The notes under the pieces are model-generated. The model made no database searches. It had not been told where the DNA came from and was given only the letters and a program-made list of their open reading frames with translations. Below, one piece after another: positions 22,088-32,650 of a DNA stretch of 64,000 nt (positions are counted from its first letter, which is position 1; every line of letters begins with the position of its first letter). A program made the position numbers and the translations under genes. Location of the stretch: contig JAJEKV010000130.1 of NCBI GenBank assembly GCA_021234155.1, forward strand, positions 468,508 through 532,507, given 5' to 3'. Source of the stretch: Isoetes taiwanensis (lineage: Eukaryota; Streptophyta; Lycopodiopsida; Isoetales; Isoetaceae).

Positions 22088-22370
22088 GATCCTGCACTTG
22101 CATTTCCAGAGGCTCAGATTGATCTTCAATCATAGGCACTTTATGTATTTCATCTGTTAATATTTATTGGAGTCATATTTTGTGTTCTCTGTGTAACATC
22201 TTTTAGTTATGCAGACACGAAGCTGAATTGGAAAGTGGGATTTACATGTTATGGCTTTTTATAGTATCAGCATGATGTCCCATTGGCTTGTGACCTTCTA
22301 TAGTTTTGTGCAGAATTGAATAGGGATACTTGGCTTAATGTCTGAAGCATTTTCTAGGGCTGAAATGATA
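22088..22370. other. Flank between chromovirus and TIR element
   Basis: Starts with GATCC, the right copy of the target duplication. No gene seen. Confidence 0.6.
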
Positions 22371-23036
22371 AATAGAATAGAATAGAATATGATTTTATCG
22401 TCCACGGAGAAGTAGATAATCAAATGGAAGATGAAACATGTCCATGCGATATACCAACATGTCTTAACAAGTTCTCTTGCAGGTTAATCCCATGCTCACG
22501 AGGGGCCCACACCACTACCTGTGCACCCATCTACCCATGAAAAAGCGCAGGGTGATTGCTTCCATTCGCACAGGTGCACACCACCTCGCATTGAGGCGAG
22601 GGGAGATGGATTGGGAGCAGCGTGAGGACAGAGTCCGTGTCCATCAGCAGCCATTAAGGATGAAAGTCCGCCCTCCGGGCTGTAAAATCTGAGCATATCG
22701 GGCTCGGTATGCTTTCGATTAGTTGTGCCCCATCGGGCCTTGCATGAGCTAACGACCGCGGCCTCTGTAGGCTTGTTGGGATCGTACCTCGAGGGAGGTA
22801 ATGGATCTGTGGACTTCGGTTATGCCCCTTGTCCGACATTAACCTGTTGTACTTGTGATTATGTATATAAGCGTGCGGTATATGTGGCATCCTTATTGCT
22901 ACTAAGGTTTTCCCGAAAACCCTTGAGGTGGGGTTTTTTAATCACGGTAGTATCGCTGCTGCTCTCTCTTTGTACTTGGGTCCCATAGGCGGTTGGTCTT
23001 CGTGGGCGATAAAATCATATTCTATTCTATTCTATT
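22371..23036. mobile_element. Non-autonomous TIR element (AATAG-rich ends)
   Basis: A 666-bp segment is bounded by 36-bp inverted repeats, left 22371-22406 and right 23001-23036, with a single mismatch (GTCC against GCCC). Each end is an AATAG microsatellite-like run followed by ATGATTTTATCG and CCACG. No transposase frame is present inside. No clear target duplication is visible. A diverged piece of the same internal right end lies inverted at 25712-25871, and a lone end occurs at 56761-56800, so this is a dispersed family. Superfamily unknown. Confidence 0.75.
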
Positions 23037-25711
23037 CTTTCCTATGCTTGCAATTAGCAAGCATGTATATACTCAGAAACCTAATCCCCCACAAGAAAAT
23101 ATCAAATGCTTAGCAGCTCAAAGTCTATATTCAATATACCACACTTCTTTTCTTTACTATAACCTGCAGAGTCATCACAAAAAACGTATTGATGTGCATT
23201 TTGAAAATAAGAATTGTGTTGGCATCGCCCAAAATCTAGGAAATACTTGCTACCAATTTTACAATGGCATGCTGTAGCTAACAATTGCCTTCTGATTCCA
23301 TTGCAATAGTTAGCAATTACCAAAAACAGTCTCCGCTTATTTTTTCTTAAAAGGCATGTCAACCTTAATTGCTTCTTTGTGAACCACTTTTTGGTGTCAA
23401 AAAATTCCTCGTTCATTAGTTCATTTGATGTATTTGTACGTTGTGTTTGTGTTGTGTAAGTGTCCTCTTAATATACCACATGAAAGATATTCATGACAGA
23501 CTTCGACAATGCCAAAGCCTTATAATAGATAAATGACTAATATCTTAAACTTTACACGTTAAAAACCTTCCATTTAACTACCATTATAGTTGTTGCCAGT
23601 TAACAGAGCTCTCCCCTCGGAATATAAAGCTTTCCTAACAAACGCTTGATTAAAAGATGGACAAGCTCTTCTGCCCATTAGAAATAATAGGCATGATAAG
23701 GGATCTGTCGCTCATTTGATCTTTTAAGCAATGCAAAATTATCAGTTCGTACGTGGATTTTAAGTTCTTGCTTGATTTTCAATGTCGTAGTGTAATCTTA
23801 TCTCAGAAGCTCGCTATGAAAAAAGAAGGGTGCAGGTATGATTCAAACTATATATACATTTTCATTTCTTCCCATTTTATTTTATCCCAACATGAACTAC
23901 ACCAACTAATATTGAGAGAATCAGATGTACTACACAACTGAGGTATTTACGAGAACTTGCAAAATAAAGAAAAAGCTTTTACTTACAATTCAACACCAAC
24001 AACTAAAACCATTAAATAAAATAATGATCCCTATAATTGTAGGATTAGCCATGTGATGCACTATGGAGATTGCCCTATACTTCAATACCAACAACAACTG
24101 AGAGAACTAACTAAGATTGATGCTTCCATTCTTTATTTTTGAATGCTCAATTCCACTATAGAAAAGACTACAATTCACACTACCCTGACCTAAAAAAACT
24201 ACATTAGGTTTGACTAGGAATTTCACCGAGGGTTTGACCATGGGTCTGTTGTCTTTTTTACGGGGGAAATTTCACACTAGGCTCATAGATGCCAGATTTG
24301 TTTGTTTCTTTCATACTAGGTGTACAAAATTTAGAATCTCTTAAAATATTGGATAGTCTTAGCGAATATATGGTAATGTTAACCGATGCAACTTCCACTA
24401 TAAGTTCTTCAAACTTAATTCTTGACACTCATAGACATTCATCTTTTAAGCAATTTTTATGTCATGCTAAATAAATCAAACACAATACTTTGAGTTTAAT
24501 TCAAATTTAACTCGATTATTCACCGGGAGGTATTAATAAACAATGCTGACCTTCATTGAATGGCTATTATGCGAGGAATTGAGCTTAAACGTTCGCGTGT
24601 TTAGACTAAATGCATACTGAACTTTACGCACTAATCTGTTTCATCTCGAACATTATTCCTCGATGTTCATCAGCCATGATTGATAAACCCATTGATAGTA
24701 CAAAAACTTGTAATATATGTACCAGTACCAGATATATAACATACAACCGCGTCCTGTGCACCCCTGCTAGTGGAGGATTGCATTATTAAAACAATTGATG
24801 CAATTTGTTGATGCCTTACCATCGACTGAATGGCAATAATAATAGATTAGCTAACATCTTTAATAGTTTCATGGCCTATCAATAACAATCATATTTACAA
24901 TATCATGACACATCTTCTAGTTGTTCCTTTGGTGAAACCTACATACGTAAACATGGGTAAAAGCTTGCAAGTCCAATGCGTTTGGAGGATTGTGAAATGC
25001 AATTTTAGCATTGAGGAGGGGTAGAAAACGGCAGAATGCTATTTCTTAGATTGGGTTTACTTTCAATGATAGCTATGCATGGGTAGATCATGGCAAATAC
25101 TTAGCAAACATTGACAAATGTTACTTGCATATATGTTATGCAATCCTGGTTCGCAATGTTGAAAAATAGTCCTCGAAATATTAATGTGTTACGCATTAAA
25201 TATTGGGCAATTACATGTTGTAAAAAATATAATGTCAAAGAAAATGTTCTACAAATATTAGCCAACATATGCAAAAAAATGATGGAAAAGTGTTAAGAAT
25301 ATATAAATGTTGGGCATATGATGGATATATGTTGGACAAAATTTTAAAAACGATATTTCTTTTATATTGGCTATGTAGTTATTTACTGGTTATGTAGTTA
25401 TGTACTTGACTACATAGAATGTGGGCCAGACCAAGAGAAAATTGATACAGGCATGTCTCATCACATAATATTTTGACAGATTAATGCGCACAATGGAGAC
25501 AACAAATGCCCCTTCTTCTTCTAATGTGCACTCTTCGAGTAACAAGAGCGCATGGAATGATAGGGTGGTAATGTGGTTGTCAAACTGTTCCCAAGCCACT
25601 TCACTCTCCGGCCATGGAGGGCAACCCTCCGTGCGCAGGACCTTGTTAATTTAGGTTAATTGGTTAAATGAAAATGGGCTAAGCATTAGTAAATCTTTTG
25701 AGGATTCAAAT
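23037..25711. other. Unassigned intergenic DNA
   Basis: AT-rich sequence with no supported gene, RNA gene or transposon protein on either strand. A motif GTGCGCAGGACCTTGTT near 25632 recurs in near-identical form at about 40247. Confidence 0.6.
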
Positions 25712-25871
25712 AATAATTGAATTGAACTGAATGATTTTTATCGTCCAGGGAGGCCGATCGGCCTATGGGGCCCAATACAAAAGTGCACCAGGCATATTGC
25801 TGCCCGAGTTAAAAAAAACCCTGCCTCGAAGGGTTTTTGAGGGAAAAATTGTGGTAGCAATAAGATTGCTG
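25712..25871. repeat. Fragment of the AATAG-ended TIR family, inverted
   Basis: Starting from a degraded AATTGAATTGAA end and the block TTTTTATCGTCCAGGGAGGCC, this ~160-bp stretch matches the reverse complement of the right end of 22371-23036. Shared blocks include GCCTATGGG, AAAAAAACCC, a GGGTTTT run and GTAGCAATAAG. It is truncated; no second end is seen. Confidence 0.65.
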
Positions 25872-26499
25872 ACAAGCTGTACATCAAGTGGTTGACCGGG
25901 GGTATACGTGAGCTCTCGGATCCATTATCTCCTGAATGCATGATCCTAGTGGGTGCACCAAGGTAGCGCATGCCATGTGCAAGAACATAAATTACACTTG
26001 TTTTTATTCATCATTCAACCCATGAGTCTTCAACTTGCAATTTAATTCACCCCTAAATGCCATTGTTGTTAAACAATGAAATGTGCACTCATATATGCAT
26101 CTTCACACTTGGGACAAAATCGGGCATTAGTTCTCTATACCTACACCATGAAGAATGTGATAATGAGTAAACAATCGATGTGTCAAACAAACGTTTGGGA
26201 AATTACCATTGTAAGTATTGTTGTCTTTAAATTTTGAATAGCCCTTAGTCACAGAGAGAAGTGCACCTACATGTGAATTATCCGCATCTAAATCTTTCGA
26301 GTATAATCTGACAGAAAAGTTATTTCCTTCTCTTTCCCATTTCTTACTGGCAGAACTACGTAAAATAAGAGGATGGAAGCAATAGGTTTGTATTTCTTTG
26401 AGACCATATAGAGTGATTTTTCTATTTTTTGCAGTCTTTGATGGTGTCTTTGCGGTCTTTTCATAGTGTGTATTTTTAGACTAGGCCCTGGAGAGTGGT
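25872..26499. other. Unassigned intergenic DNA upstream of the LINE
   Basis: No gene or repeat boundary identified. The 5' end of the LINE could not be located precisely and may lie within or after this stretch. Confidence 0.5.
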
Positions 26500-26885
26500 C
26501 TGATGGGTTGGGCTTGTTATAGGCTTTGCTAGCTTCAAGATAATTGTTTGAGGTCAGTGATATTCCATGATTGTCTAGATTTTTATTGATCAGGATGATT
26601 TGGAGGCAGAGGATCAGACTTAAAAAGAAGGTGGCAGCTTCTAGGATAGTGTGGCAGTCTATTCCAACTCGTCGTTGCTTTTAAAAGAAAAAATTAGTAC
26701 ATATGGGAGTTCTTATGTATCTAGGAGATGCAATTAAATTACTGGATTGAAAATCTTGAAATTCAAGTGGCAGTAGATCTTGGATTGCAGTATTTGGAGA
26801 AGGACTATGTGGATTGCTAGTTCTTGAACTTTTTGCTTGTTTCGCAATATGATGACCTAGAGGCTTCTCCGTATCGGATTTCCTT

Positions 26886-27695
26886 GTGAGTGTTGCTAAT
26901 GGTTTTGGTACTCACTTGGCTCATTCTATAGTTGATGGTGCTAAGATTTGTGTCTCTCTGCCTTGTGGCCAAGCTCTGCCTAGTTCCGTTATCATCAATA
27001 GTGGCCCTATGTTCCTCAAATTTGATTTGCAGCTACTGAATGGTCCTCAACTTGCTGATTTGTTTCCCCAACTTGAACTCTTTGCAAATTTCCGTGCTAA
27101 GCGGGATCGCCCTGCCAATGTTCCTATTTCCTCTTCGCCTCTCACTTCTGCTTCCTCCAAAGCTGCACCTCCTCAGTCCACGTCCTTTAAAGATGCAATT
27201 GGTCAGGATGTTGATATGCCCTCTTCCTCTAATATGCAGTCTGCACCAGTTCTTAGTGCTGATGCTAGAGCTAAGTTTCAAGAGCAGCAGGAATGGCGTG
27301 ATAGAGTTACTGATGGCTGGACAAAAGTTAATTTGAAGAAAGCTGCCCGTAATAAATTTGCTCAGTCTGCCTCTCAGGCGGCACATCCTAGTGGAGATGG
27401 ACATGGTAGTGCACAACAGCATGCCATCATTCCTTTATCAGAGGTTGAGGTACTCTGTGGAGGGCCAGAGCAGCGAGGAGGCTCTCCCTTGCCACAATCT
27501 GCACATAACATGGAGAGGGTGGAGCAGAGCGGAGGCTCCCCTCTGCCAATTGGTCCAGGACACAATGGAAGGGTGGAACAGAGAGGAGGCTCCCCCTTGC
27601 CACTTACTCGCACACGATGGGCAGACCTCTCAAATGCAGTTAATCTTCCTGGGGTGACTGAGATGGATGTGGAGCATCCTCAACTGCCTACATGA
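26886..27695 (+). CDS. LINE ORF1 (gag-like), 5' part probably lost
   Basis: A 269-codon open frame rich in Ser, Pro, Gln and Gly, of the kind that forms the C-terminal half of plant LINE ORF1. Residues around 195-245 contain three copies of an imperfect repeat with RGGSPLP or SGGSPLP preceded by VEQ. No CCHC knuckle is seen. The upstream sequence has a stop just before the frame, so the real start may be lost. Its stop codon overlaps the ORF2 start (ATGA at 27692-27695), a layout that fits reinitiation. Confidence 0.65.
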   Translation: MSVANGFGTHLAHSIVDGAKICVSLPCGQALPSSVIINSGPMFLKFDLQLLNGPQLADLFPQLELFANFRAKRDRPANVPISSSPLTSASSKAAPPQSTSFKDAIGQDVDMPSSSNMQSAPVLSADARAKFQEQQEWRDRVTDGWTKVNLKKAARNKFAQSASQAAHPSGDGHGSAQQHAIIPLSEVEVLCGGPEQRGGSPLPQSAHNMERVEQSGGSPLPIGPGHNGRVEQRGGSPLPLTRTRWADLSNAVNLPGVTEMDVEHPQLPT

Positions 27696-30600
27696 ATATT
27701 CTTTCTTGGAATGTTAGGGGAGTGGCTTCTTCTCCAAGCAAAAGGAGTAGGTTGTCCCTCTATCTGTCTAAGTTCTCCATGGATCTATGTTGTTTTCAGG
27801 AGCATGTGCCAGAAAGGCGATGTTCAAAAGCTGGCTAACATTTTGGGGCATGATTATAATGTGCTTGTGGCGGCTGCTGATTCTGCTAAAGCCGGTGTTC
27901 TTACTGCATGGAAGCCCTCTTTGAATGTCACTTTCACTCAAGTGGACAGGTTTGGTCGTTGGATAATTGTTAAATGGAAAGAACGGGGGCAAGAATGCGG
28001 TTTAGTGAATGTTTATGCTCATAATTATCCACGTCAAAGGGGAGCTTTGTGGGCCTCTCTTCGTAGCAAAGTTATCAGGCTAGGCAATAATGTGGCATGG
28101 TTGCTCATAGGGGATTTCAATATGGTTGAAATTGAGACAGACAGGTGTGGCAGGGGATCACAGGTGGTTCAAAGATTTGAGCGGGAGCAATGGAAACGTC
28201 TGCTGCATGATCGTGGCCTTGTGGAGATCGAGGGTGATCAATCCTTCACATGGTGCAATGGATGGACAGGCAACGGTAGAGCTTACGCCCGACAGGATCG
28301 TGGCTATTATAATGCAATAGCTGCTGATTTTCTTTAGTTGCAGAGAACTAATTTATTGGATAGTGCAGTCTCAGATCATAATTCGCAATGGTTCTCTACT
28401 GGACGACCTTTGTGGCGAAGAGCCACAAAAACTTACTTCAAGCTCAATACTAAGCATTTGAAGGATAGTGAATTCATTGCAAGTTGTAGGAATGCGTGGT
28501 CTCATGAATTCTCTCGTAGTGGTGGCATGGCTGGTGTTGTTGCTGCCCTCAAGGCTGTAAAATCCTTTGCAAAGCAGTGGGGTCATGCACAGGTGGTTCA
28601 GACTAGAGGCCAATTAACCACGTTGTATCAGGAGTTACAGAGATGTTGCGCTCTTGCCCCTTCTTCTGGTATTAGAGAGAAAGCAATCATGACGGAGATT
28701 AAAGCCATTAAGACGGCTCATGTGAATCAAGCCAGGATAAAGGCAGAACTGGAATGGTTTAGATCTGGCGATAGATGCTCTCACTTCTTTTTTCGAGCTG
28801 CTAGAAGAAGGCGTATGATGGCCTCTATTAACTCCCTTATCTTGCCTGATGGGTCAGAGTGTTCGGATCCAGTTCAATTGAAGCAGTATCTCCACGACCA
28901 CTTTTCTTCATTTTTTTCTAGACATCAGTGGTCCACCCCATTGTGTCAGCTGAGAAGCGTGCACACCTAGAATCAGACATCACTATTAATGACTTACATT
29001 CAGCTGCTTCTCTTTTAAAAAAAGACAAGTGCCCTGGCCTAGATGGTTTTCCAGTGGAATTTTTCCAGGAATATTGGGATTGGTTGGGTTGCGATCTTTA
29101 CAGTGCTTTCTATGAGTTCCGTAGGCTCAGAAGGATAAGACCCTCAATACTGACTGCATTTCTCTTATTCCCAAGTGTAAAGAGCCGAAGACAATATCTT
29201 ATTGGCGTCCTATCACATTATTGTCTTCCGTATATAAAATATTCGCGAAGGCCCTTGCAGAAAAAGTGTGTGATGTCTTAGCTGTATCAATCTCTCCTAT
29301 TCAATCTGGATTTTTGCCAAGGAGGAGCATTTTAGACAATGTTGCTGCTGCTTATGAGGGTATGTATTGGGCCAGATTGAAAGGTCTGCGTGTAGTCTAT
29401 CTTAAATTAGATTTTGCCAAGGCATATGACAGTGTGGATTGGGAATTTTTGAAAAAAAGCCTCTTAACATTGGGCTTTGGTCAGCAGTTCACCAGTGATG
29501 TTATGAAGCTCCATATCTCGGCACAGTCTACAGTGTTGTTTCAGGGGGAACCCTCCATTGTTTTTTCGATTGGGCGGGGTGTTCGCCAAGGATGCCCATT
29601 AGCTCCACTTTTGTTCACAGTGGTAGCTGAGGTCCTCTCACAGCTATTTGCTAAGGCTATGCAGGATGGAATAGTCCAGGGGTTGAATATGGAGGATGGT
29701 TCACAAGAAATTTGTAATCAGTATGCTGATGACACGTTTCTCTTTCTTGTGGCTGATGTGGACAATCTTCAGAATGCAAAGCTTCTTCTTGATACTTTCT
29801 CTTTCGCATCTGGAGTTCTTGTTGGTTGGCCAAAGTGTTATGCATTATGGACGCTTGATGGGGTTGTGCCTCCTTGTGTTGCTGATTTTCCTTGGGAGGT
29901 GCTTCCTCATGGAAAGGCTACTAAACTTCTTGATATTCCTGTGGGCATTCATATATCTACTTCTGATGCTAGGGATATTATCATAGAAGGGTTGCGAAAA
30001 CATTTGTTTTGGTGGAATACTGCTAAGCTCTCTCTGCCAGCGCGAATAACTGTTGCAAAGCATGTTTTAAGTAATTCCCACATCTATATGGCCTCTGCCC
30101 TTTTGGCTTCTCAGTCAAAATTTCAGGTGATTGTTACCATTGTTCGTAATTTTATTTGGGGTGGGAATCAGGAGCATGCTATGGTTACGGTTGCATGGTC
30201 CAAATGCACTAGGCCAAAATTTGCAGGTGGTTTAGGTATGACAGACTTCCATCTGCAGAGTAAGATTCTGATGTCTAAGTTCATTTGAAGGATCCTTAAG
30301 GATATGGTTGACTCACCTGGAGTGAGGTTGATGAAGCAGTCACTCGCACATTGTGTTCCTTTTGGGAAAGCTTCATTAAAACCTGTTCTTCCTTGGAGTC
30401 TCTTTTATCAGCTATGCCCTTTTCCTAATGCCTCCCCTTTTTTGAATGGCCTGCTGGAGTCTTGGGAGATAGTACGGATCTTATTTTGTATTGATCTTGT
30501 TGCATGTCAGCAGTTGACTGCCCCTTGTTGGTGGATACCTGTGGAAAATAATCTTCCACTTTGTGCCTCAGTTCATCCATTAACTCAACGACGCTGGCGG

Positions 30601-31171
30601 TTAGCAAGAATCTTAACAGTTGTCAGCATGGTATGATTCTGGCCAGTTAGCGACTTGGCAAATTTTTCAAACAAAATTTTTATTGTCTCGATGGGACAAA
30701 CCTATTTGGCAAAAGGTTGCTAGTACTCTGCCATTGGTTGCTTCAGAGGCTATTGAAGGGTACATGTGGATTTTCCACCAGAGTGTTCACGAGCATAGGC
30801 TTGTGAACTCTATGTATAGGCTGCTTGTCAATGGTGATATCCTTCCGCCATCCACTAAGTGGTCCCTTCAGCTTTCACCTCCTAGTTGGAGACGTATGTG
30901 GACTTGGGCTTGGGATAAACTACTCCATCCTAAGGTGGCAGTGCTTTGGTGGCAGATTCTTCACAGATGCCCTCGGGTGAATGTGCTTGTCCACAGGTTT
31001 GATCCTCGAGTGTCAGCACTCTGCCCACTGTGCAAGCAAAGGGACGAGACTATTGAGCATTGTTTCTTTTTATGTGATCACCTCCAGCCTGTTTGGTCTT
31101 GGCTGCTTTCTCTTTTTCATGTGACATTGACAAGTCAGCAAGTGCTTCTGGCTATTTATCCGGATACTTGA
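27692..31171 (+). pseudogene. LINE ORF2: endonuclease, reverse transcriptase, zf-RVT
   Basis: It starts with the endonuclease signature MNILSWNVRGV at 27692 and has GDFNMVE near 28112 and the SDHN motif near 28370. An in-frame TAG lies at 28335-28337 and shifts occur near 27820, 28930, 29150 and 30290. RT motifs are clear: CPGLDGFPVEFF, LDFAKAYDSVDW, RQGCPLAPLLF and the catalytic NQYADDTFLF (around 29720). The 30620-31171 frame ends with the zinc-binding RT-associated domain (CPLCKQRDETIEHCFFLC). The layout is that of plant L1 ORF2; length is near normal but expression as one protein is impossible in this copy. Confidence 0.9.
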
Positions 31172-31519
31172 AATAAGGTGCGGAGCCAAGCATTTCATTT
31201 GGCATCAGGATGGTTGTTGTGGTCCATTTGAAAGCGTAGAAGATTGTGTATCTTTCAGGGTTTGGATATTCCTCCTACAGTAGTCCTCCAGGATGCATAA
31301 GCTAGAATCGCTAAGGCCTACCATTGTTCTTCGCTTGCTCCTGCCAAGAGACAGTTGATATTTGAGTCCTATTTGAGTGTGTTGTCTTATGCATAGGCTG
31401 GTGGTTCTATTCAGTGGATCATGACTATCCTCTGAGATTTTATTCCCGCCTTTGCAGTTGTATCTGGCTTTTGGCTTGGTGTTTTAATAAAGTTTGTCGA
31501 TCTTCAAAAAAAAAAAAAA

Positions 31520-32059
31520 CAATGCACGATATTTTGGATCATTTTTAGGGCTGGGATTTATTGAAATTTATGGCGGGCTAGGAGATCTCTACCTCTACAA
31601 TGGGAATGTTTTGCTTCAGGCATACCGTTTGGATAATTATCTGTTTGTATGTCCTCCTTCTGTCGTCTCCAGGTTTTGGTCCAAATTATTCCACTAGTTT
31701 GCAAAGGGTACTGGAATCATTATGTGTGCTTAATCCAAATCTGACCATTAAGGGTGACAGAAACTGCTACAGTCTTGCGAGCAAATGGATTGGTTTTGGA
31801 AATTTATGGAGAAGATCCTATAGTACTTTGTTCAACAAAAGAAGGTTGAATTTTCCCTGCAGTAAGCTGACCCGAAGAAGATGTTGAGCGACTCTATGAT
31901 GAGTACAGAACTTATGTCATTTTCTCTATTTTCTAATAGCAGATTCTTATTTTTTCCCTGAATCTTCAGGGTTTTTTGTGCTGTAGTTTTATATCATATG
32001 AATACAAAACTGTCATTTCTTCAAAAATAAAATCTTTGCATAAACACTTCAGTAAGTGA
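31520..32059. other. Unassigned intergenic DNA
   Basis: Begins directly after the LINE poly(A). No supported gene on either strand. Confidence 0.6.
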
Positions 32060-32650
32060 AGTCCCTAGATGAACAATGTAGTATCTCTCCTTTGTTGAAT
32101 GTTGTTCATTATTGTCTCTGCATTATCCAGGCATCTTGCACTTCCAAAAAAGATCAACCATGCAAATGCAATGAAGCAGTAGTGGCTACCTTCATCAACC
32201 ATGCCATCACGACTAATGCAAAAATAAAATTGTCTAGAATGATTGCATGTGTCTGGTCCCTTACACCATCTTATGCAAAATCTTAACGACACCTTTCCCA
32301 TTATCGTGCTTCGCATGTGCAGCTACCATGGAAGACCATGAAATAACATCCTTTTATATTGATGTTGAGCATTTCAATGAATAATTGAATGGCCTTCTCA
32401 GATAATCCATTATCAGCGTAAGTAGATATTATAGAATTCTACGAAACTATGTTTCTTTGAGGCATTTGTTTAAGCATCTTTCAGATGTTCATCATGTGCA
32501 TATGCAACACTCGTGAATCTACATTAGTATTCGCCATTTGTTCGAAGAAATAAAAGACTTCCTTCAAGTGTTCTTCCTCGACAAATGAATAATGGGATGA
32601 ATAATTGATGATGCCCATGGAAAATGAGTTGATGTTTTAGAAAAGCTGTT
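32060..32650 (-). pseudogene. Pentatricopeptide-repeat (PPR) gene remnant
   Basis: On the minus strand, pieces in alternating frames show PPR repeat text: MPQRNIVS followed by YADNGLSEKAIQLF, a diverged SW(S)SMV-like repeat with NGKGV, and a terminal repeat with GMVDEGSHY and CLDNAETIMNNI. The order and spacing match the last P, L and S repeats and the start of the E-type region of a plant organelle RNA-editing PPR protein. Several frameshifts and stops break it and no start or DYW end is present. It is a decayed fragment. Confidence 0.7.

Larger units (their letters stand above)
26500..31519 (+). mobile_element. Plant L1-type LINE (non-LTR retrotransposon), decayed
   Basis: ORF1 (26886-27695), ORF2 with endonuclease, RT and zinc-binding C-terminus (27692-31171), a 3' UTR and a 14-base poly(A) tail (31506-31519) follow one another on the plus strand. 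No LTRs are present. The left boundary is approximate: no matching target duplication was found by eye for the sequence after the poly(A). Stops and frameshifts in ORF2 indicate an inactive copy. Confidence 0.88.
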
